Of a DNA stretch of 64,000 nt, positions 8,132 to 17,033 are shown one piece after another. A program made the translations under genes and the position numbers. Source of the stretch: Paludibacteraceae bacterium (lineage in GTDB: Bacteria; Bacteroidota; Bacteroidia; Bacteroidales; Paludibacteraceae); the NCBI GenBank assembly GCA_017556705.1, contig JAFYMG010000010.1:62001-126000 (forward strand), in the 5' to 3' direction. Every line of letters begins with the position of its first letter. The first letter of the stretch is position 1. Below the pieces are notes generated by a model. The model saw nothing but the letters and a program-made list of their open reading frames with translations. It was not told where the DNA came from and ran no database searches.

Positions 8132-8735
8132 TTTTGATAGCACCCATACTAGGAGTAACAATATAATCCATTTTTTTGTCTCGACGGTTAACCGGCACCT
8201 CCTCTATCAATTGGAAATCATATCCAACGCCTATTAATTTCGTATTCTTACGAACAGATGTAATAAATTTATCGTAGTATCCTCCTCCACGACCAAGACG
8301 ATTACCTTGCTTATCAAACCCCACCCCAGGTACAATAATTAGATCAATCGATTCTTTGTATGGAGCTGTAGTCGGTTCTGGAATATTATATTTTCCACGA
8401 TGCATCTTGGCATTTCCCTCGTATGGGCAAGCATCCATGGAAAATCGATGAGTAACTGGGAAAAGAAAAGTCTTTTTCTTCTTATACTTCTTAATCAACG
8501 AAAGTACATCTATTTCATTGCGCATAGGATAATAGATCAGCACCGTCTTGGCTGCTTCAAAGCAAGGCATCTGCTCTATCGCAGCAACTATCAAGGCTGA
8601 TTGCTCAACAACATCTTCTTTGGTAAGTAGCCTACGTTTTTGCGCTAATAACTCACGCACTCGTTTCTTTTCCGCAAGAAGTTTTTGGCTCGGCAAAAAC
8701 TTCAAAACATCTACGATTACTGATTCAAAAAGCAT
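8118..8735 (-). CDS. 5-formyltetrahydrofolate cyclo-ligase
   Basis: 205 aa cytoplasmic enzyme converting 5-formyl-THF to 5,10-methenyl-THF with ATP. Motifs: VLIYYPMRNEIDV, KKKTFLFPVT, and the signature IDLIIVPGVGFDKQGNRLGRGGGYYDKFI. The start at ATG 8735 sits about 15 nt behind the predicted transcription start, so the slightly long N-terminus (MLFESVIVDVLKFLPSQ) may be real; an internal start near KKRVRELLAQ is possible. The stop codon lies inside the terminator hairpin shared with the neighbouring gene. The divergent gene upstream is a lipoprotein with an overlapping promoter. Confidence 0.92.
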   Translation of the reverse strand: MLFESVIVDVLKFLPSQKLLAEKKRVRELLAQKRRLLTKEDVVEQSALIVAAIEQMPCFEAAKTVLIYYPMRNEIDVLSLIKKYKKKKTFLFPVTHRFSMDACPYEGNAKMHRGKYNIPEPTTAPYKESIDLIIVPGVGFDKQGNRLGRGGGYYDKFITSVRKNTKLIGVGYDFQLIEEVPVNRRDKKMDYIVTPSMGAIKIKRD

Positions 8736-8755
8736 GATTCTAAAAAAAAACTATG

Positions 8756-8787
8756 CAAAATTACAACTTTATTTGCAAATTTGCAAA
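8756..8787 (-). promoter_or_regulatory. Promoter of the formyl-THF cyclo-ligase gene
   Basis: Minus-strand TTTG (8784-8787) and TAATTTTG (8756-8763), 20 nt apart. Its TTTG box lies in the palindrome ATTTGCAAATTTGCAAAT (8771-8788) shared with the divergent promoter. Confidence 0.75.
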
Positions 8788-8803
8788 TAAAGCAGTAACT
8801 TTG
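8772..8803 (+). promoter_or_regulatory. Promoter of the lipoprotein gene at 8821
   Basis: TTTG at 8772-8775 and TAACTTTG at 8796-8803, 20 nt apart. It overlaps the divergent promoter, so the two -33 boxes occupy opposite strands of one 18-bp palindrome. Confidence 0.75.
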
Positions 8804-8820
8804 TGCGAAATTTTGAAATT

Positions 8821-10191
8821 ATGCGTTACATTTTACCAATATTATTGTTTTTATCTCTCTGTATCATTGGATGTACACCCGACAACAATGAAGAGACGCT
8901 AGTATCCTCCGAGGCCAGAGTATCAACTTTTACATTCCAAACGGATACAGCTAATCCAGGTTTGACAGCAGCCACATATACAATTGAGCACCGTACAGAT
9001 ACAGGGCTGATTTATTGTAAGGACTCACTACGTTTTGGTACGTGTTTAGACTCTGTTGTCCCACAGGTAACATACAAAGCCACCCCTGGTATTGTCAACT
9101 TCGTATTACCAGATACCACAATCACAAGCACTGGTACAGACACAATGAATTTCAACCAAAAGCCAATCTATTTACATGTAACGGCATCCGACATGAAAAC
9201 AGAAAAATGGTATTTGATAGATATTGCAGTACATCAAGCAGATCCTAATCTATATGTATGGAAATGTCTAACGGAAAACTTGTTTGCACCACAATCCATA
9301 CAAAATTGTGAAACTAAAGCATTTTATATTCACAACCAATTTGTAGTATATGTAAATAACGGATTATCTACCTCCCTTTACCTATCTGTCAATGGTAATA
9401 ACTGGATACAAAAAGCGACTACAATAGATACCCTACCAGTTCCTTGCCATGTACGTGACATTGTGCAACATAATGACACCTTATATTATATAGCAGGGGG
9501 AAGCCTTTACACATCAACAGACTTGCTTACCTGGGCGAAAACAGATTATGCTTTAGCTAATTTTACCCCCCTTAATATGCTATTGTCATACCACAACAAA
9601 CCATGGTGTATAGTACAGGATAATGCAACACAACTATTGATGTTGGCAACTATCATTGGAGATAGTATCCAACTGCGAACCGATATCGACGAACTGCAAG
9701 ACGGTTTCTTGCCAAAGAACTTCCCTATTAGCGACTTTGCAACTGTAGCATTCAGCAGCAGTAGTGAACGTCCACGTGCAATGATTGTGGGTGGACGATC
9801 CATCAACGGTGATATTGTCAATTCTCGGTGGAACTTGGAATATTTGTCTCAAGCGGGCTATCGACTCAAAGATTTTTCCATCTCTCAACCATCTTTTGAG
9901 TCGCTTATCGGAGTTTATATTATCGAGTATGATAATCATTTTATCATGTTCGGTGGGACAGATAATGACCTTATATGGCGTAGTGATATTTTATACTCCG
10001 ATGATGAAGGTATGAATTGGTACGCACCTGATACTTCTAGTAATAAATTGCCAAGTACGTATCAATCGAGATATAACCAATCAGTAATAGTAGATCAAGA
10101 AGACAACATCTATCTCATTGGTGGACAATCCCATACTCGCTCTTTCAGTGATGTATATCGTGGATTTCGCAATGCAACGAAATGGGAATAA
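8821..10191 (+). CDS. Lipoprotein with a Kelch-like/DUF6242-like C-terminal region
   Basis: 456 aa from ATG 8821, chosen because the -7 box ends at 8803 and a GTG in that position would be at the transcription start. The lipobox is IIGC (MRYILPILLFLSLCIIGCTPDN). An N-terminal beta domain (about 25-135) is followed by blade-like repeats with aromatic patterns such as LYLSVNGNNW, LYYIAGGSLYTSTDLLTW, ILYSDDEGMNWYAP and NIYLIGGQSHTRSFSDVY. This arrangement fits the DUF6242/Kelch-type Bacteroidales lipoproteins (recalled, not searched). It is probably surface- or periplasm-exposed; ligand unknown. Its stop overlaps the next gene's start (TAATG), implying translational coupling to the long-chain prenyl synthase. 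Confidence 0.78.
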   Translation: MRYILPILLFLSLCIIGCTPDNNEETLVSSEARVSTFTFQTDTANPGLTAATYTIEHRTDTGLIYCKDSLRFGTCLDSVVPQVTYKATPGIVNFVLPDTTITSTGTDTMNFNQKPIYLHVTASDMKTEKWYLIDIAVHQADPNLYVWKCLTENLFAPQSIQNCETKAFYIHNQFVVYVNNGLSTSLYLSVNGNNWIQKATTIDTLPVPCHVRDIVQHNDTLYYIAGGSLYTSTDLLTWAKTDYALANFTPLNMLLSYHNKPWCIVQDNATQLLMLATIIGDSIQLRTDIDELQDGFLPKNFPISDFATVAFSSSSERPRAMIVGGRSINGDIVNSRWNLEYLSQAGYRLKDFSISQPSFESLIGVYIIEYDNHFIMFGGTDNDLIWRSDILYSDDEGMNWYAPDTSSNKLPSTYQSRYNQSVIVDQEDNIYLIGGQSHTRSFSDVYRGFRNATKWE

Positions 10192-11174
10192 TGGATCGAA
10201 TTCGCAATATCATACAGACAGAGTTTCGACAATTTGAAATAGAATTTGCGAATGCACTCCACTCTGACAATCCACTACTCAATGAGGCGTTGGATTATAT
10301 TCATACCCAACGTGGCAAGCAACTACGTCCCATTTTAGTGCTGTTATCTGCAGGTGTTTGTCGCGGTATTACTGATAAAACAATCAAAACTGCCGCTTCG
10401 ATGGAATTAATGCACACAGCATCTCTTGTACACGATGACGTAGTAGATAATTCCCCTACACGTAGAGGTCATAAGGCGGTACATGAGCAATGGAGCAATA
10501 AGGTTGCAATACTTGTAGGAGACTATATGCTCGCTCGATCAATCGGGTTACTCTCTGCTATTCATAGTAATACCATCTTAAGCATTGCATCAGAAATGAC
10601 CGCAGCACTTACTTCTGGTGAGATTTTACAATTGCACACTAATCAATCCATGTGGATTAGTGAGGAACAATACCTTCGCATCATTGAGCGCAAAACAGCT
10701 TGTTTATTCTCCGCATGCAGCGAAGCTGGTGCAGCAAGTTCGGGCGCTACTACACGCCAGCAAATAGCACTTCGACAATTTGGCACGTACCTCGGTATGT
10801 GTTTCCAATTAAAAGATGATATCTTCGATTTCTCAGATATTGAAGATCTTGGCAAGCCAACAATGAATGATATTCGTGATGGAAAAGCGACACTCCCTAT
10901 CATCAAATCATTACAACGTGCTAACAAAGATGAAGTGGCGCACATCAAAGAGATTGCAGAGGCATTGGCTGGCAAGACAACACACATAGATGTGTTTGAG
11001 GCAGAACAAGAGATCCGATCATTTGTACTCCGCTATGATGGCATACGCTACGCCAACCAACTGATGGAAAAATACCGCAACAAAGCTGTTGAAGCACTTA
11101 AAATTTTTCCCGAAAATATATATAAGAATAGCCTAATCACCTTATTGGATTATGCTATCAACCGAATGCATTGA
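10191..11174 (+). CDS. ispB: Polyprenyl diphosphate synthase, probably long-chain
   Basis: 327 aa from ATG 10191 (TAATG overlap with the preceding stop; an in-frame ATG at 10182 is the alternative). First aspartate motif DDVVD at 82-86 followed by RRG, second DDIFD at 209-213, and RGKQLRP at 41-47. The position five before the first DDxxD is a small Ala, which in this family permits long products, so octaprenyl-type synthesis for quinone side chains is likely (inference from the motif). Its last 33 nt overlap the 3' end of the convergent sufD-like gene. Confidence 0.88.
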   Translation: MDRIRNIIQTEFRQFEIEFANALHSDNPLLNEALDYIHTQRGKQLRPILVLLSAGVCRGITDKTIKTAASMELMHTASLVHDDVVDNSPTRRGHKAVHEQWSNKVAILVGDYMLARSIGLLSAIHSNTILSIASEMTAALTSGEILQLHTNQSMWISEEQYLRIIERKTACLFSACSEAGAASSGATTRQQIALRQFGTYLGMCFQLKDDIFDFSDIEDLGKPTMNDIRDGKATLPIIKSLQRANKDEVAHIKEIAEALAGKTTHIDVFEAEQEIRSFVLRYDGIRYANQLMEKYRNKAVEALKIFPENIYKNSLITLLDYAINRMH

Positions 11175-11864
11175 TTGTTCCATCAGTTGCTCCCTCACCT
11201 TTTCATCGGTAATAGTACGCAACACATCATCAAAGAATGCACACAATAACAGGCGGTATGCTGTATCACGCCCTATGCCACGTTGTTGCATATAAAAAAC
11301 GGCAGATTCATCCAACTGACCTGTAGTGGCTCCATGACTTGCTTTCACATCATCGGCATAAATCTCCAATTGAGGTTCAGTAACCATTTCCGCATGACGC
11401 GAAAGCAATATATTACGATTGGTTTGATAAGCCTCTACTTGTTGCGCATTAGGCAGAATTTTTAATTCTCCCTTGAAGGAAGCTTTAGAGTTATCGCCTA
11501 GTACCATCTTAATGAGTTGTGAAGAATATCCTCCTCCGACAGTATGCAGTACCCTCGTTGTAATGTCACAACGTTGCTTACTGCCTAACAACCCCATTCC
11601 ATAGATTTCAGTGCGACAGCCCTTACCAACATGTTCCACGGTGATATTCACCCCTTGTGTATCGTCACTGTCCGTCAACTTGGGTAAGGCGATTACATGC
11701 AATAGCAAAGAAGAATTAACTTCTTGTACGATATGCAAATCCACATGGGGCTCATTAATTAGAACCCACTCACGTTTTTCTTCCGCAGAAATAGTGATAT
11801 ATTGTTTAGACTTGTTCAAGGTTGTGCAAGGTTGTGCAAAAGGGTTATTTATTAAGAAAGGCAT
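11142..11864 (-). CDS. sufD: SufD-like Fe-S cluster assembly protein, short form
   Basis: 240 aa, about half the usual SufD length (over 400 aa). The C-terminal SufBD core is intact: [59 protein letters not shown]. The N-terminal helical domain and much of the beta-helix are missing, with only a short sequence ([20 protein letters not shown]) before the core strands. In the SUF system SufD pairs with SufB and SufC to build and transfer Fe-S clusters. Here it overlaps sufC by 20 nt as in normal suf operons, but no sufB is present; the gene upstream of sufC is an M28 peptidase. No frameshift is apparent, so this is a compact SufD, not a pseudogene. Confidence 0.85.
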   Translation of the reverse strand: MPFLINNPFAQPCTTLNKSKQYITISAEEKREWVLINEPHVDLHIVQEVNSSLLLHVIALPKLTDSDDTQGVNITVEHVGKGCRTEIYGMGLLGSKQRCDITTRVLHTVGGGYSSQLIKMVLGDNSKASFKGELKILPNAQQVEAYQTNRNILLSRHAEMVTEPQLEIYADDVKASHGATTGQLDESAVFYMQQRGIGRDTAYRLLLCAFFDDVLRTITDEKVREQLMEQSMHSVDSIIQ

Positions 11865-12585
11865 AGCCTTGTTCTTCTAATTCGAGTGCTAGTTCTTTAC
11901 CTGCAGTACGGACTATTTTTCCATCCGCAAGTACATGTACAAAATCAGGTACAATATAGTCCAATAGACGTTGGTAGTGGGTGATAACAATTGAAGCCGT
12001 TTGAGGAGTCTTTAGAGCATTCACCCCCTCTGCCACAACACGGAGTGCATCAATATCCAAACCTGAGTCCGTTTCATCTAGAATCGAAAGACAAGGCTCG
12101 AGCATCGCCATTTGGAATATCTCGTTGCGCTTTTTCTCCCCACCAGAAAATCCCTCATTCACAGCTCGTTTGGTAAGTTTATTATCCATCCCCACAAGTG
12201 CCTTCTTCTCACGCATAAGTTTGAGAAAATCAGTAGCAGAGAGGAGAGATTTACCTTCGTGCTTGCGCTTTTCGTTCACGGCAGTACGCATAAAATTCAC
12301 CATAGAAACACCTGGGATCTCCACTGGATATTGAAAGGAGAGGAACAAACCCTCGCGTGCACGTTCTTCGGGTGACATTTCTAGGAGGTTCTTACCACGG
12401 AAAAGCACTTCTCCTGCTGTGACAGTATAGGCAGGATGTCCTGTAAGGACATTCGAAAGAGTTGACTTTCCCGCTCCATTAGGACCCATAATAGCATGCA
12501 CCTCACCCTCTTTGACGGTGAGATTAAGCCCTTTGAGTATTTCTTTGCCTGCAATAGAGGCATGTAGATTCTTTATTTCGAGCAT
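11845..12585 (-). CDS. sufC: Fe-S cluster assembly ATPase SufC
   Basis: 246 aa ABC-type ATPase of the SUF scaffold. Walker [10 protein letters not shown] (about 34-42), SufC-specific signature [15 protein letters not shown], Walker [14 protein letters not shown] and the switch His in ITHYQRLL are all visible. The start ATG at 12585 overlaps the stop of the upstream peptidase gene by 13 nt, and its own 3' end overlaps sufD, so the three genes are translationally linked. SufC normally works with SufB-SufD; the sufB partner must be elsewhere in the genome. Confidence 0.95.
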   Translation of the reverse strand: MLEIKNLHASIAGKEILKGLNLTVKEGEVHAIMGPNGAGKSTLSNVLTGHPAYTVTAGEVLFRGKNLLEMSPEERAREGLFLSFQYPVEIPGVSMVNFMRTAVNEKRKHEGKSLLSATDFLKLMREKKALVGMDNKLTKRAVNEGFSGGEKKRNEIFQMAMLEPCLSILDETDSGLDIDALRVVAEGVNALKTPQTASIVITHYQRLLDYIVPDFVHVLADGKIVRTAGKELALELEEQGYAFLNK

Positions 12586-13553
12586 ATCGTAGTTAGTACA
12601 GTCTCTCCGACTGCTTGCAATGTTTGTTTGTTTATATTTCGCATATCATCTTGCTGAGTATGCCACCATTCAGCAAAACCAGTTTCTGTAGTTGTTTTAT
12701 AATCAATAATATCCACACAAGGAATGCCTGCAATAGTACTTATGTAATAGTGATCATCTGTAATCGGATAATAGGTGGATGATTGCACAAAATAACGTCC
12801 ATATCCCAATCTATTGGCAGTGCGCCATAGTTGCTCCACATAACCCTTTGCATATTGCATTGAAAAATATTCGTACGGAAAAGTGGCAGAAGGGTCCCCC
12901 ACCATATCAAGTAAGATGCCGTATTGGAGTTTTATTGGCGAAGCTTGTGCATATTGCTTTGCCCAATACTGACTACCTAAACACCACGTGTGTTCACGCT
13001 GCATACCCGTATAATGATTAGGTGTACCCATATCTTCGCAATCGAAGAAGACAATCAGAACAGAAGGTACATATTCGCCTTGTGCCTTTAAAATAGAGAG
13101 CTGGCGTAAAACTTCCAGTATCACCCCTACTCCACTAGCACCATCGTTGGCGCCAGATACCGAACTGAAACGATCATCATAATTCTCCTCCTCATCACTC
13201 CATGGACGCGAATCCCAATGCGCACAAAGCAAAATAGCATTTTGAGTACTACCATCAAAATAAGCAACAATATTACGTAAAGCTTGCAACTGCCCCGCAT
13301 AGTTGATCATTGTGCCATGCTGATTATGCACTTGTGCACCAAATTGTGCTAGTTTTTTCACTAGCCAATCACCACAGGCTGTATGTTCCTCAGAGCCAGG
13401 TACACGCGAACCAAAAGCGACTTGCTGCGCGATGTATGTATATGCAGAGTCCGCTGAAAAAACGCAGCGGACATCTACAGAAGTCTTCGTTTGGGACTGA
13501 CAAGACAGCAGAACCAGCGACAAGACGATATATAATAGCCGTCTATAACTCAA
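12573..13553 (-). CDS. M28 family metallopeptidase / glutaminyl-cyclase-like lipoprotein
   Basis: 326 aa with lipobox VLLSC (Cys18). The M28 zinc-site motifs are AHWDSRP (His112), SGANDGAS (Asp137) and FFDCEDMG (Glu173/Asp174). The set [23 protein letters not shown] and [11 protein letters not shown] resembles the glutaminyl-peptide cyclotransferase branch of M28, which makes N-terminal pyroglutamate. Bacteroidota export many proteins whose N-terminal Gln is cyclised after signal peptide removal, so a periplasmic QC role is plausible (inference); a plain aminopeptidase is the alternative. It is upstream of and overlaps sufC, an unusual neighbour for the suf genes. Confidence 0.85.
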   Translation of the reverse strand: MSYRRLLYIVLSLVLLSCQSQTKTSVDVRCVFSADSAYTYIAQQVAFGSRVPGSEEHTACGDWLVKKLAQFGAQVHNQHGTMINYAGQLQALRNIVAYFDGSTQNAILLCAHWDSRPWSDEEENYDDRFSSVSGANDGASGVGVILEVLRQLSILKAQGEYVPSVLIVFFDCEDMGTPNHYTGMQREHTWCLGSQYWAKQYAQASPIKLQYGILLDMVGDPSATFPYEYFSMQYAKGYVEQLWRTANRLGYGRYFVQSSTYYPITDDHYYISTIAGIPCVDIIDYKTTTETGFAEWWHTQQDDMRNINKQTLQAVGETVLTTICSK

Positions 13554-13554
13554 A

Positions 13555-14517
13555 TTAATGTATGTTTAATTCACTAACCGAACGATGATTTTGGATAGCA
13601 AGAATTGTCTCAGCTATAGGCTTAGCCATTGACACAATGCTAACCTTAGAACAGCGCTCCTTATTGAATGGAATAGAATCCGTATAAACCAACTCTTCAA
13701 GCGCAGAACTGCCGACACGCTCGCATGCAGGGCCAGACATCAAACCATGACTAACTAGCGCACGAACTGATTTAGCACCAGCTGCCTTCATTACTTCAGC
13801 TGCCTTGCAAAGTGTGCCAGCAGTATCAGCAATATCATCAATAATTACAACATTCTTGTCCTTTACATCACCAAGAACACGCATTTCACCAATTTGATTG
13901 GCATTAGGACGATGCTTATAACAGATAACCATAGGTACATCCTGCTTAGTAAGCGCAGTAAGTTTCTTTGCGAATACAGAAGCACGCTTGGTACCACCCA
14001 CATCAGGAGATGCCACAATCAGGTTGTCAAGATTAAGGCTTTGCACATAGTCAGCCAACACATTTGCTCCATAGAGATGATCAACAGGAATATCAAAAAA
14101 ACCTTGGATTTGATCAGCATGGAGATCTACCGTAATAACACGATCAACGCCCACTCCTTGCAAAAGATTCGCACACACCTTAGCGCCAATAGAAACACGT
14201 GGTTTATCCTTGCGATCTTGACGTGCCCAACCGAAGTATGGAATTACAGCAATTACTTTGTATGCACTCGCACGCTTAGCAGCATCAATTGCAAGCAGCA
14301 ACTCCATAATGTTATCGCTATTGGGGCAAGTAGATTGCACAATGTATACCGACTGACCACGAACAGACTCCTCAAAACTTACGGCAAACTCACCATCAGA
14401 AAAACGAGCTACTTGAATGTTACCTAATGAACAACCTAAATATTCACAAATACGCTTAGCGAGCTCACCGCCTTGAGAAAGAGCAAAAACCTTGTACGGA
14501 CTGGTTTCAACAATCAT
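13555..14517 (-). CDS. prs: Ribose-phosphate pyrophosphokinase (PRPP synthetase)
   Basis: 320 aa from ATG 14517. The open frame continues upstream to 14793 but would pass through the promoter, and the family starts near MIVETSPYKVFALSQGG. The enzyme makes PRPP from ribose 5-phosphate and ATP for nucleotide, His and Trp synthesis. Motifs: RFSDGEFAVSFEESVRG, IPYFGWARQDRKDKPR (ATP loop), VDLHADQIQGFFDIPVDHL, VASPDVGGTKRA and the PRPP signature VVIIDDIADTAGTL. Its promoter is back to back with that of the FemAB/GNAT-like gene, and the stop is 1 nt from the M28 peptidase start. Confidence 0.95.
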   Translation of the reverse strand: MIVETSPYKVFALSQGGELAKRICEYLGCSLGNIQVARFSDGEFAVSFEESVRGQSVYIVQSTCPNSDNIMELLLAIDAAKRASAYKVIAVIPYFGWARQDRKDKPRVSIGAKVCANLLQGVGVDRVITVDLHADQIQGFFDIPVDHLYGANVLADYVQSLNLDNLIVASPDVGGTKRASVFAKKLTALTKQDVPMVICYKHRPNANQIGEMRVLGDVKDKNVVIIDDIADTAGTLCKAAEVMKAAGAKSVRALVSHGLMSGPACERVGSSALEELVYTDSIPFNKERCSKVSIVSMAKPIAETILAIQNHRSVSELNIH

Positions 14518-14556
14518 GACAAATAGAATTTTATGGGTTATTTTTAAATTAACGTG

Positions 14557-14587
14557 CAAAAGTACTACTTTTTTTTCAAATTTGCAA
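14557..14587 (-). promoter_or_regulatory. Promoter of prs
   Basis: Minus-strand TACTTTTG (14557-14564), with a CTTG at 14584-14587, 19 nt upstream. It fixes the prs start at 14517. Confidence 0.65.
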
Positions 14588-14593
14588 GTCTTA

Positions 14594-14625
14594 TTTGCAT
14601 ATTTCAGTAAAAAATCGTAACTTTG
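14594..14625 (+). promoter_or_regulatory. Promoter of the gene at 14641
   Basis: TTTG at 14594-14597 and TAACTTTG at 14618-14625, 20 nt apart. It lies inside the upstream half of the longer open frame, so the start codon must be downstream. Confidence 0.75.
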
Positions 14626-14640
14626 CAGTCGATTTGTATA

Positions 14641-15600
14641 ATGGGGAGTATGACCAACAAAGAAAAATACCGCGCATTGTGCCAGACCAGTCCAGCCATA
14701 CCTATCTTTATGATGGATTGGTGGATGGATGCCGTGTGCGCAGGCAAGCAGTGGGATGTGCTGCTCAGTATGGACGATCATGGGGAGATTCAAGCTGCAT
14801 TACCATATCTACTACGCAAGCGCGCATGGATGAAATACATTATCATGCCCCAACAAACGCAGATTAGCGGTATATGGTTGCGCGACGATATAAAGAAAAA
14901 TATCGAACATACAAAATGTGTATGTCATTTTTTTGCGCAAGAATTAGAAAAAATGGGCTTAAGTTATTATTACCAACATTATCCCATAAACAGTCCAGCG
15001 GTATTTGTCATGCAAGCACTGGGCTTCAAAACCGCGCCACGCACTACTTACCGAATAGAAGACACATCCAATCTAGAAAAAATCGTTCAATCATTTTCAA
15101 AAAACAAGAAACGCCAACTACAAAAAGCCGAATCTTTGTATGCAAAACTAGATATGAATATTGAAGATTTCTATCGTTTTCATGTTAAATGCCTACAAAG
15201 TCAAGGCAAACAAATCAGCTATACACGAGAATTTCTACTCGTCTTGGAGCGCAAAGCCCATCGCCTAAATCAATCTCAAATCATATCCATCTGCGATGCA
15301 TCTGATCAAGTACTAGCTGCAGCATTCTTAGTATGGGATCACCAAAATATGTACTACCTTATCCCTTGTTATGACCCCGTATATAGGGCTTCAGGAGCTA
15401 GCGCACGCCTAGTACTAGAATCAATCAAATTAGCTCAACAAAAAGGGATTGCATTTGACTTTGAAGGTAGTATGATCAAGGGGATTGCAGAACACTACAA
15501 GCAATTTGGTAGCACAGCCACATGCTATTATTGCGTTGAAAAATATTATAAGTGGTACTTTTGGTTTGCGAATCTATACAACAGAATCAGGCAGCGATAG
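14641..15600 (+). CDS. FemAB/GNAT-superfamily acyltransferase-like protein
   Basis: 319 aa from ATG 14641; ATG 14650 is equally possible, and the longer TTG start at 14623 falls in the promoter. Features include IFMMDWWMDAVCAG near the N-terminus, a basic helix FSKNKKRQLQKAE, and a C-terminal acyl-transfer fold with AAFLVWDHQNMYYLIPCYDP, ASARLVLESIKLAQQKGIAFDFEGSM and a KQFGS segment. This is the pattern of Acetyltransferase_6/FemAB-type proteins, which often add amino acids or acyl groups to cell-envelope molecules. Substrate unknown. Its end overlaps the convergent flippase gene by 14 nt, and flippase neighbours support an envelope polysaccharide role (inference). Confidence 0.72.
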   Translation: MGSMTNKEKYRALCQTSPAIPIFMMDWWMDAVCAGKQWDVLLSMDDHGEIQAALPYLLRKRAWMKYIIMPQQTQISGIWLRDDIKKNIEHTKCVCHFFAQELEKMGLSYYYQHYPINSPAVFVMQALGFKTAPRTTYRIEDTSNLEKIVQSFSKNKKRQLQKAESLYAKLDMNIEDFYRFHVKCLQSQGKQISYTREFLLVLERKAHRLNQSQIISICDASDQVLAAAFLVWDHQNMYYLIPCYDPVYRASGASARLVLESIKLAQQKGIAFDFEGSMIKGIAEHYKQFGSTATCYYCVEKYYKWYFWFANLYNRIRQR

Positions 15601-16864
15601 ACCAGTCATATTGACGCACCTGCTTCAGCATCCAAATAATCTGAATCACCAAGGCCACTGCAGTACCCATAGAATACAATGCTATCGCTAGCACAAAATC
15701 ACTCCTCCACACACCTATCATCAGCCCTACCACACGGAATAGTGCTAATAGAACCTCAAACATCAACCCCATCTTTTGCTTCATAAATACATCGAAAAGA
15801 TAATTGATACTGCAAGAAAGAAGAGATACATACAACCATGGTAACATCCAACGAATATATTCGCCAGACACGTGCCATTCTGGACCTAACAACCAAGCCG
15901 TCAACTCAGGCAACACAAACCACAAGCCTACAAACACAGGAATAACAATTGCAGAAGCACTTAGCATAAACCTCCTAAACAACTGACCAATAGGTTGTTG
16001 CACATGCACCAACTCCATTGTATGTTGATACATCACTTGGTAGATTGCCCTTGTAATTGTTCCAATTGGCGTATATCCCAACAAAATTGCAAGACTTAGA
16101 AATCCGACAGCCTCACCCCCAAAAAAGGGTGTAAGCAACAATACAGGCATCTGCCCTGCCAACATATTCACAAAACTGCGAGGCAACACAAAACAAGGAA
16201 AGTTCCTATACACTTTAGCCTGCTCCCTCACCCCATGCCATGATATTCGGTGCAAGGCTGGTAATAGAGTTTTTCGAGCCCTCACCCAACTACTAGTTAA
16301 TGATATTAAAGGCGCAACAACTACCGAATAAATCATCCCACCATGTAGAACCCCTCCCCATCCCATTGCTAGTTTCCCAGTAGCAGAGAATATATTTTGG
16401 GACACCTGATAACGACTTATAGGATTATACTCTTTGTGACGTATATACCAATAATTCAACAAGTTCCAAGCACCCATCGCAAATACATACAACGGCATCA
16501 TCCAATAATATGATGCCAAATTTGGCGATTTGAACCACATGCTAATTGGCCTAGCAAACACAACACTCAACGCTATTAACACCGTGATAGCGACCAACCA
16601 TAATCCACCTACAAAAAAAACATTTTCCGCTTCCCTCTCCTCTTTTGGCAGAACGATAGCATAGTAATATTCTGCAGTTGACAATATTATCAATACAGCT
16701 CCTATGCTTAAAAACAAATTTAATAGACCAAAGTCTTCGGGCGCATACATACGCGTTAGAATAGGGTATACCACTAACCCAATGACCTGAGCCACCACAT
16801 TCGCCGAAAGCAATTTTGCAAAATTGCGAACTCCTGTTGATTTCATCAAACCAAGTATATCCAT
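15587..16864 (-). CDS. Polysaccharide flippase-like membrane protein (Wzx/MATE-like)
   Basis: 425 aa with about 12 hydrophobic helices and the N-terminal pattern GVRNFAKLLSANVVAQVIGLVVYPILTR followed by YAPEDFGLLNLFLS, typical of O-antigen/teichoic-acid flippases that move undecaprenyl-linked sugars across the inner membrane. The predicted transcription start is only a few bases before ATG 16864, so either the mRNA is almost leaderless or translation starts at Met7 (16846, MKSTGVRNF). No glycosyltransferase genes are adjacent, so it is outside a classic O-antigen cluster; the substrate is unknown. Confidence 0.85.
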   Translation of the reverse strand: MDILGLMKSTGVRNFAKLLSANVVAQVIGLVVYPILTRMYAPEDFGLLNLFLSIGAVLIILSTAEYYYAIVLPKEEREAENVFFVGGLWLVAITVLIALSVVFARPISMWFKSPNLASYYWMMPLYVFAMGAWNLLNYWYIRHKEYNPISRYQVSQNIFSATGKLAMGWGGVLHGGMIYSVVVAPLISLTSSWVRARKTLLPALHRISWHGVREQAKVYRNFPCFVLPRSFVNMLAGQMPVLLLTPFFGGEAVGFLSLAILLGYTPIGTITRAIYQVMYQHTMELVHVQQPIGQLFRRFMLSASAIVIPVFVGLWFVLPELTAWLLGPEWHVSGEYIRWMLPWLYVSLLSCSINYLFDVFMKQKMGLMFEVLLALFRVVGLMIGVWRSDFVLAIALYSMGTAVALVIQIIWMLKQVRQYDWSIAA

Positions 16865-16872
16865 TTCGTGTG

Positions 16873-16880
16873 CAAAAGTA
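16873..16880 (-). promoter_or_regulatory. -7 element for the flippase gene
   Basis: Minus-strand TACTTTTG ending only 9 nt before ATG 16864, implying a nearly leaderless transcript or a start at the in-frame ATG 16846. Confidence 0.6.
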
Positions 16881-16940
16881 CTACTTTTATCCCAAAATCA
16901 CAACTATTTTATGAAAAAATTGTAAAAAACACCAAATATA

Positions 16941-16972
16941 TTTGCTCATTTCAAAAAAAAGCAGTAAATTTG
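16941..16972 (+). promoter_or_regulatory. Promoter of the tonB-like gene
   Basis: TTTG at 16941-16944 and TAAATTTG at 16965-16972, 20 nt apart, leaving a leader of about 55 nt. Confidence 0.75.
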
Positions 16973-17033
16973 CACGCTGAAAGGGTGAGTATGCCCTACA
17001 TGAAACACGACTGAAATTTTAAATTGATAGTAT

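Noticed and set aside
14518-14793. N-terminal extension of prs
   Set aside because: It covers the prs promoter and the divergent gene's promoter and start; the family begins at MIVETSPYKVFA.
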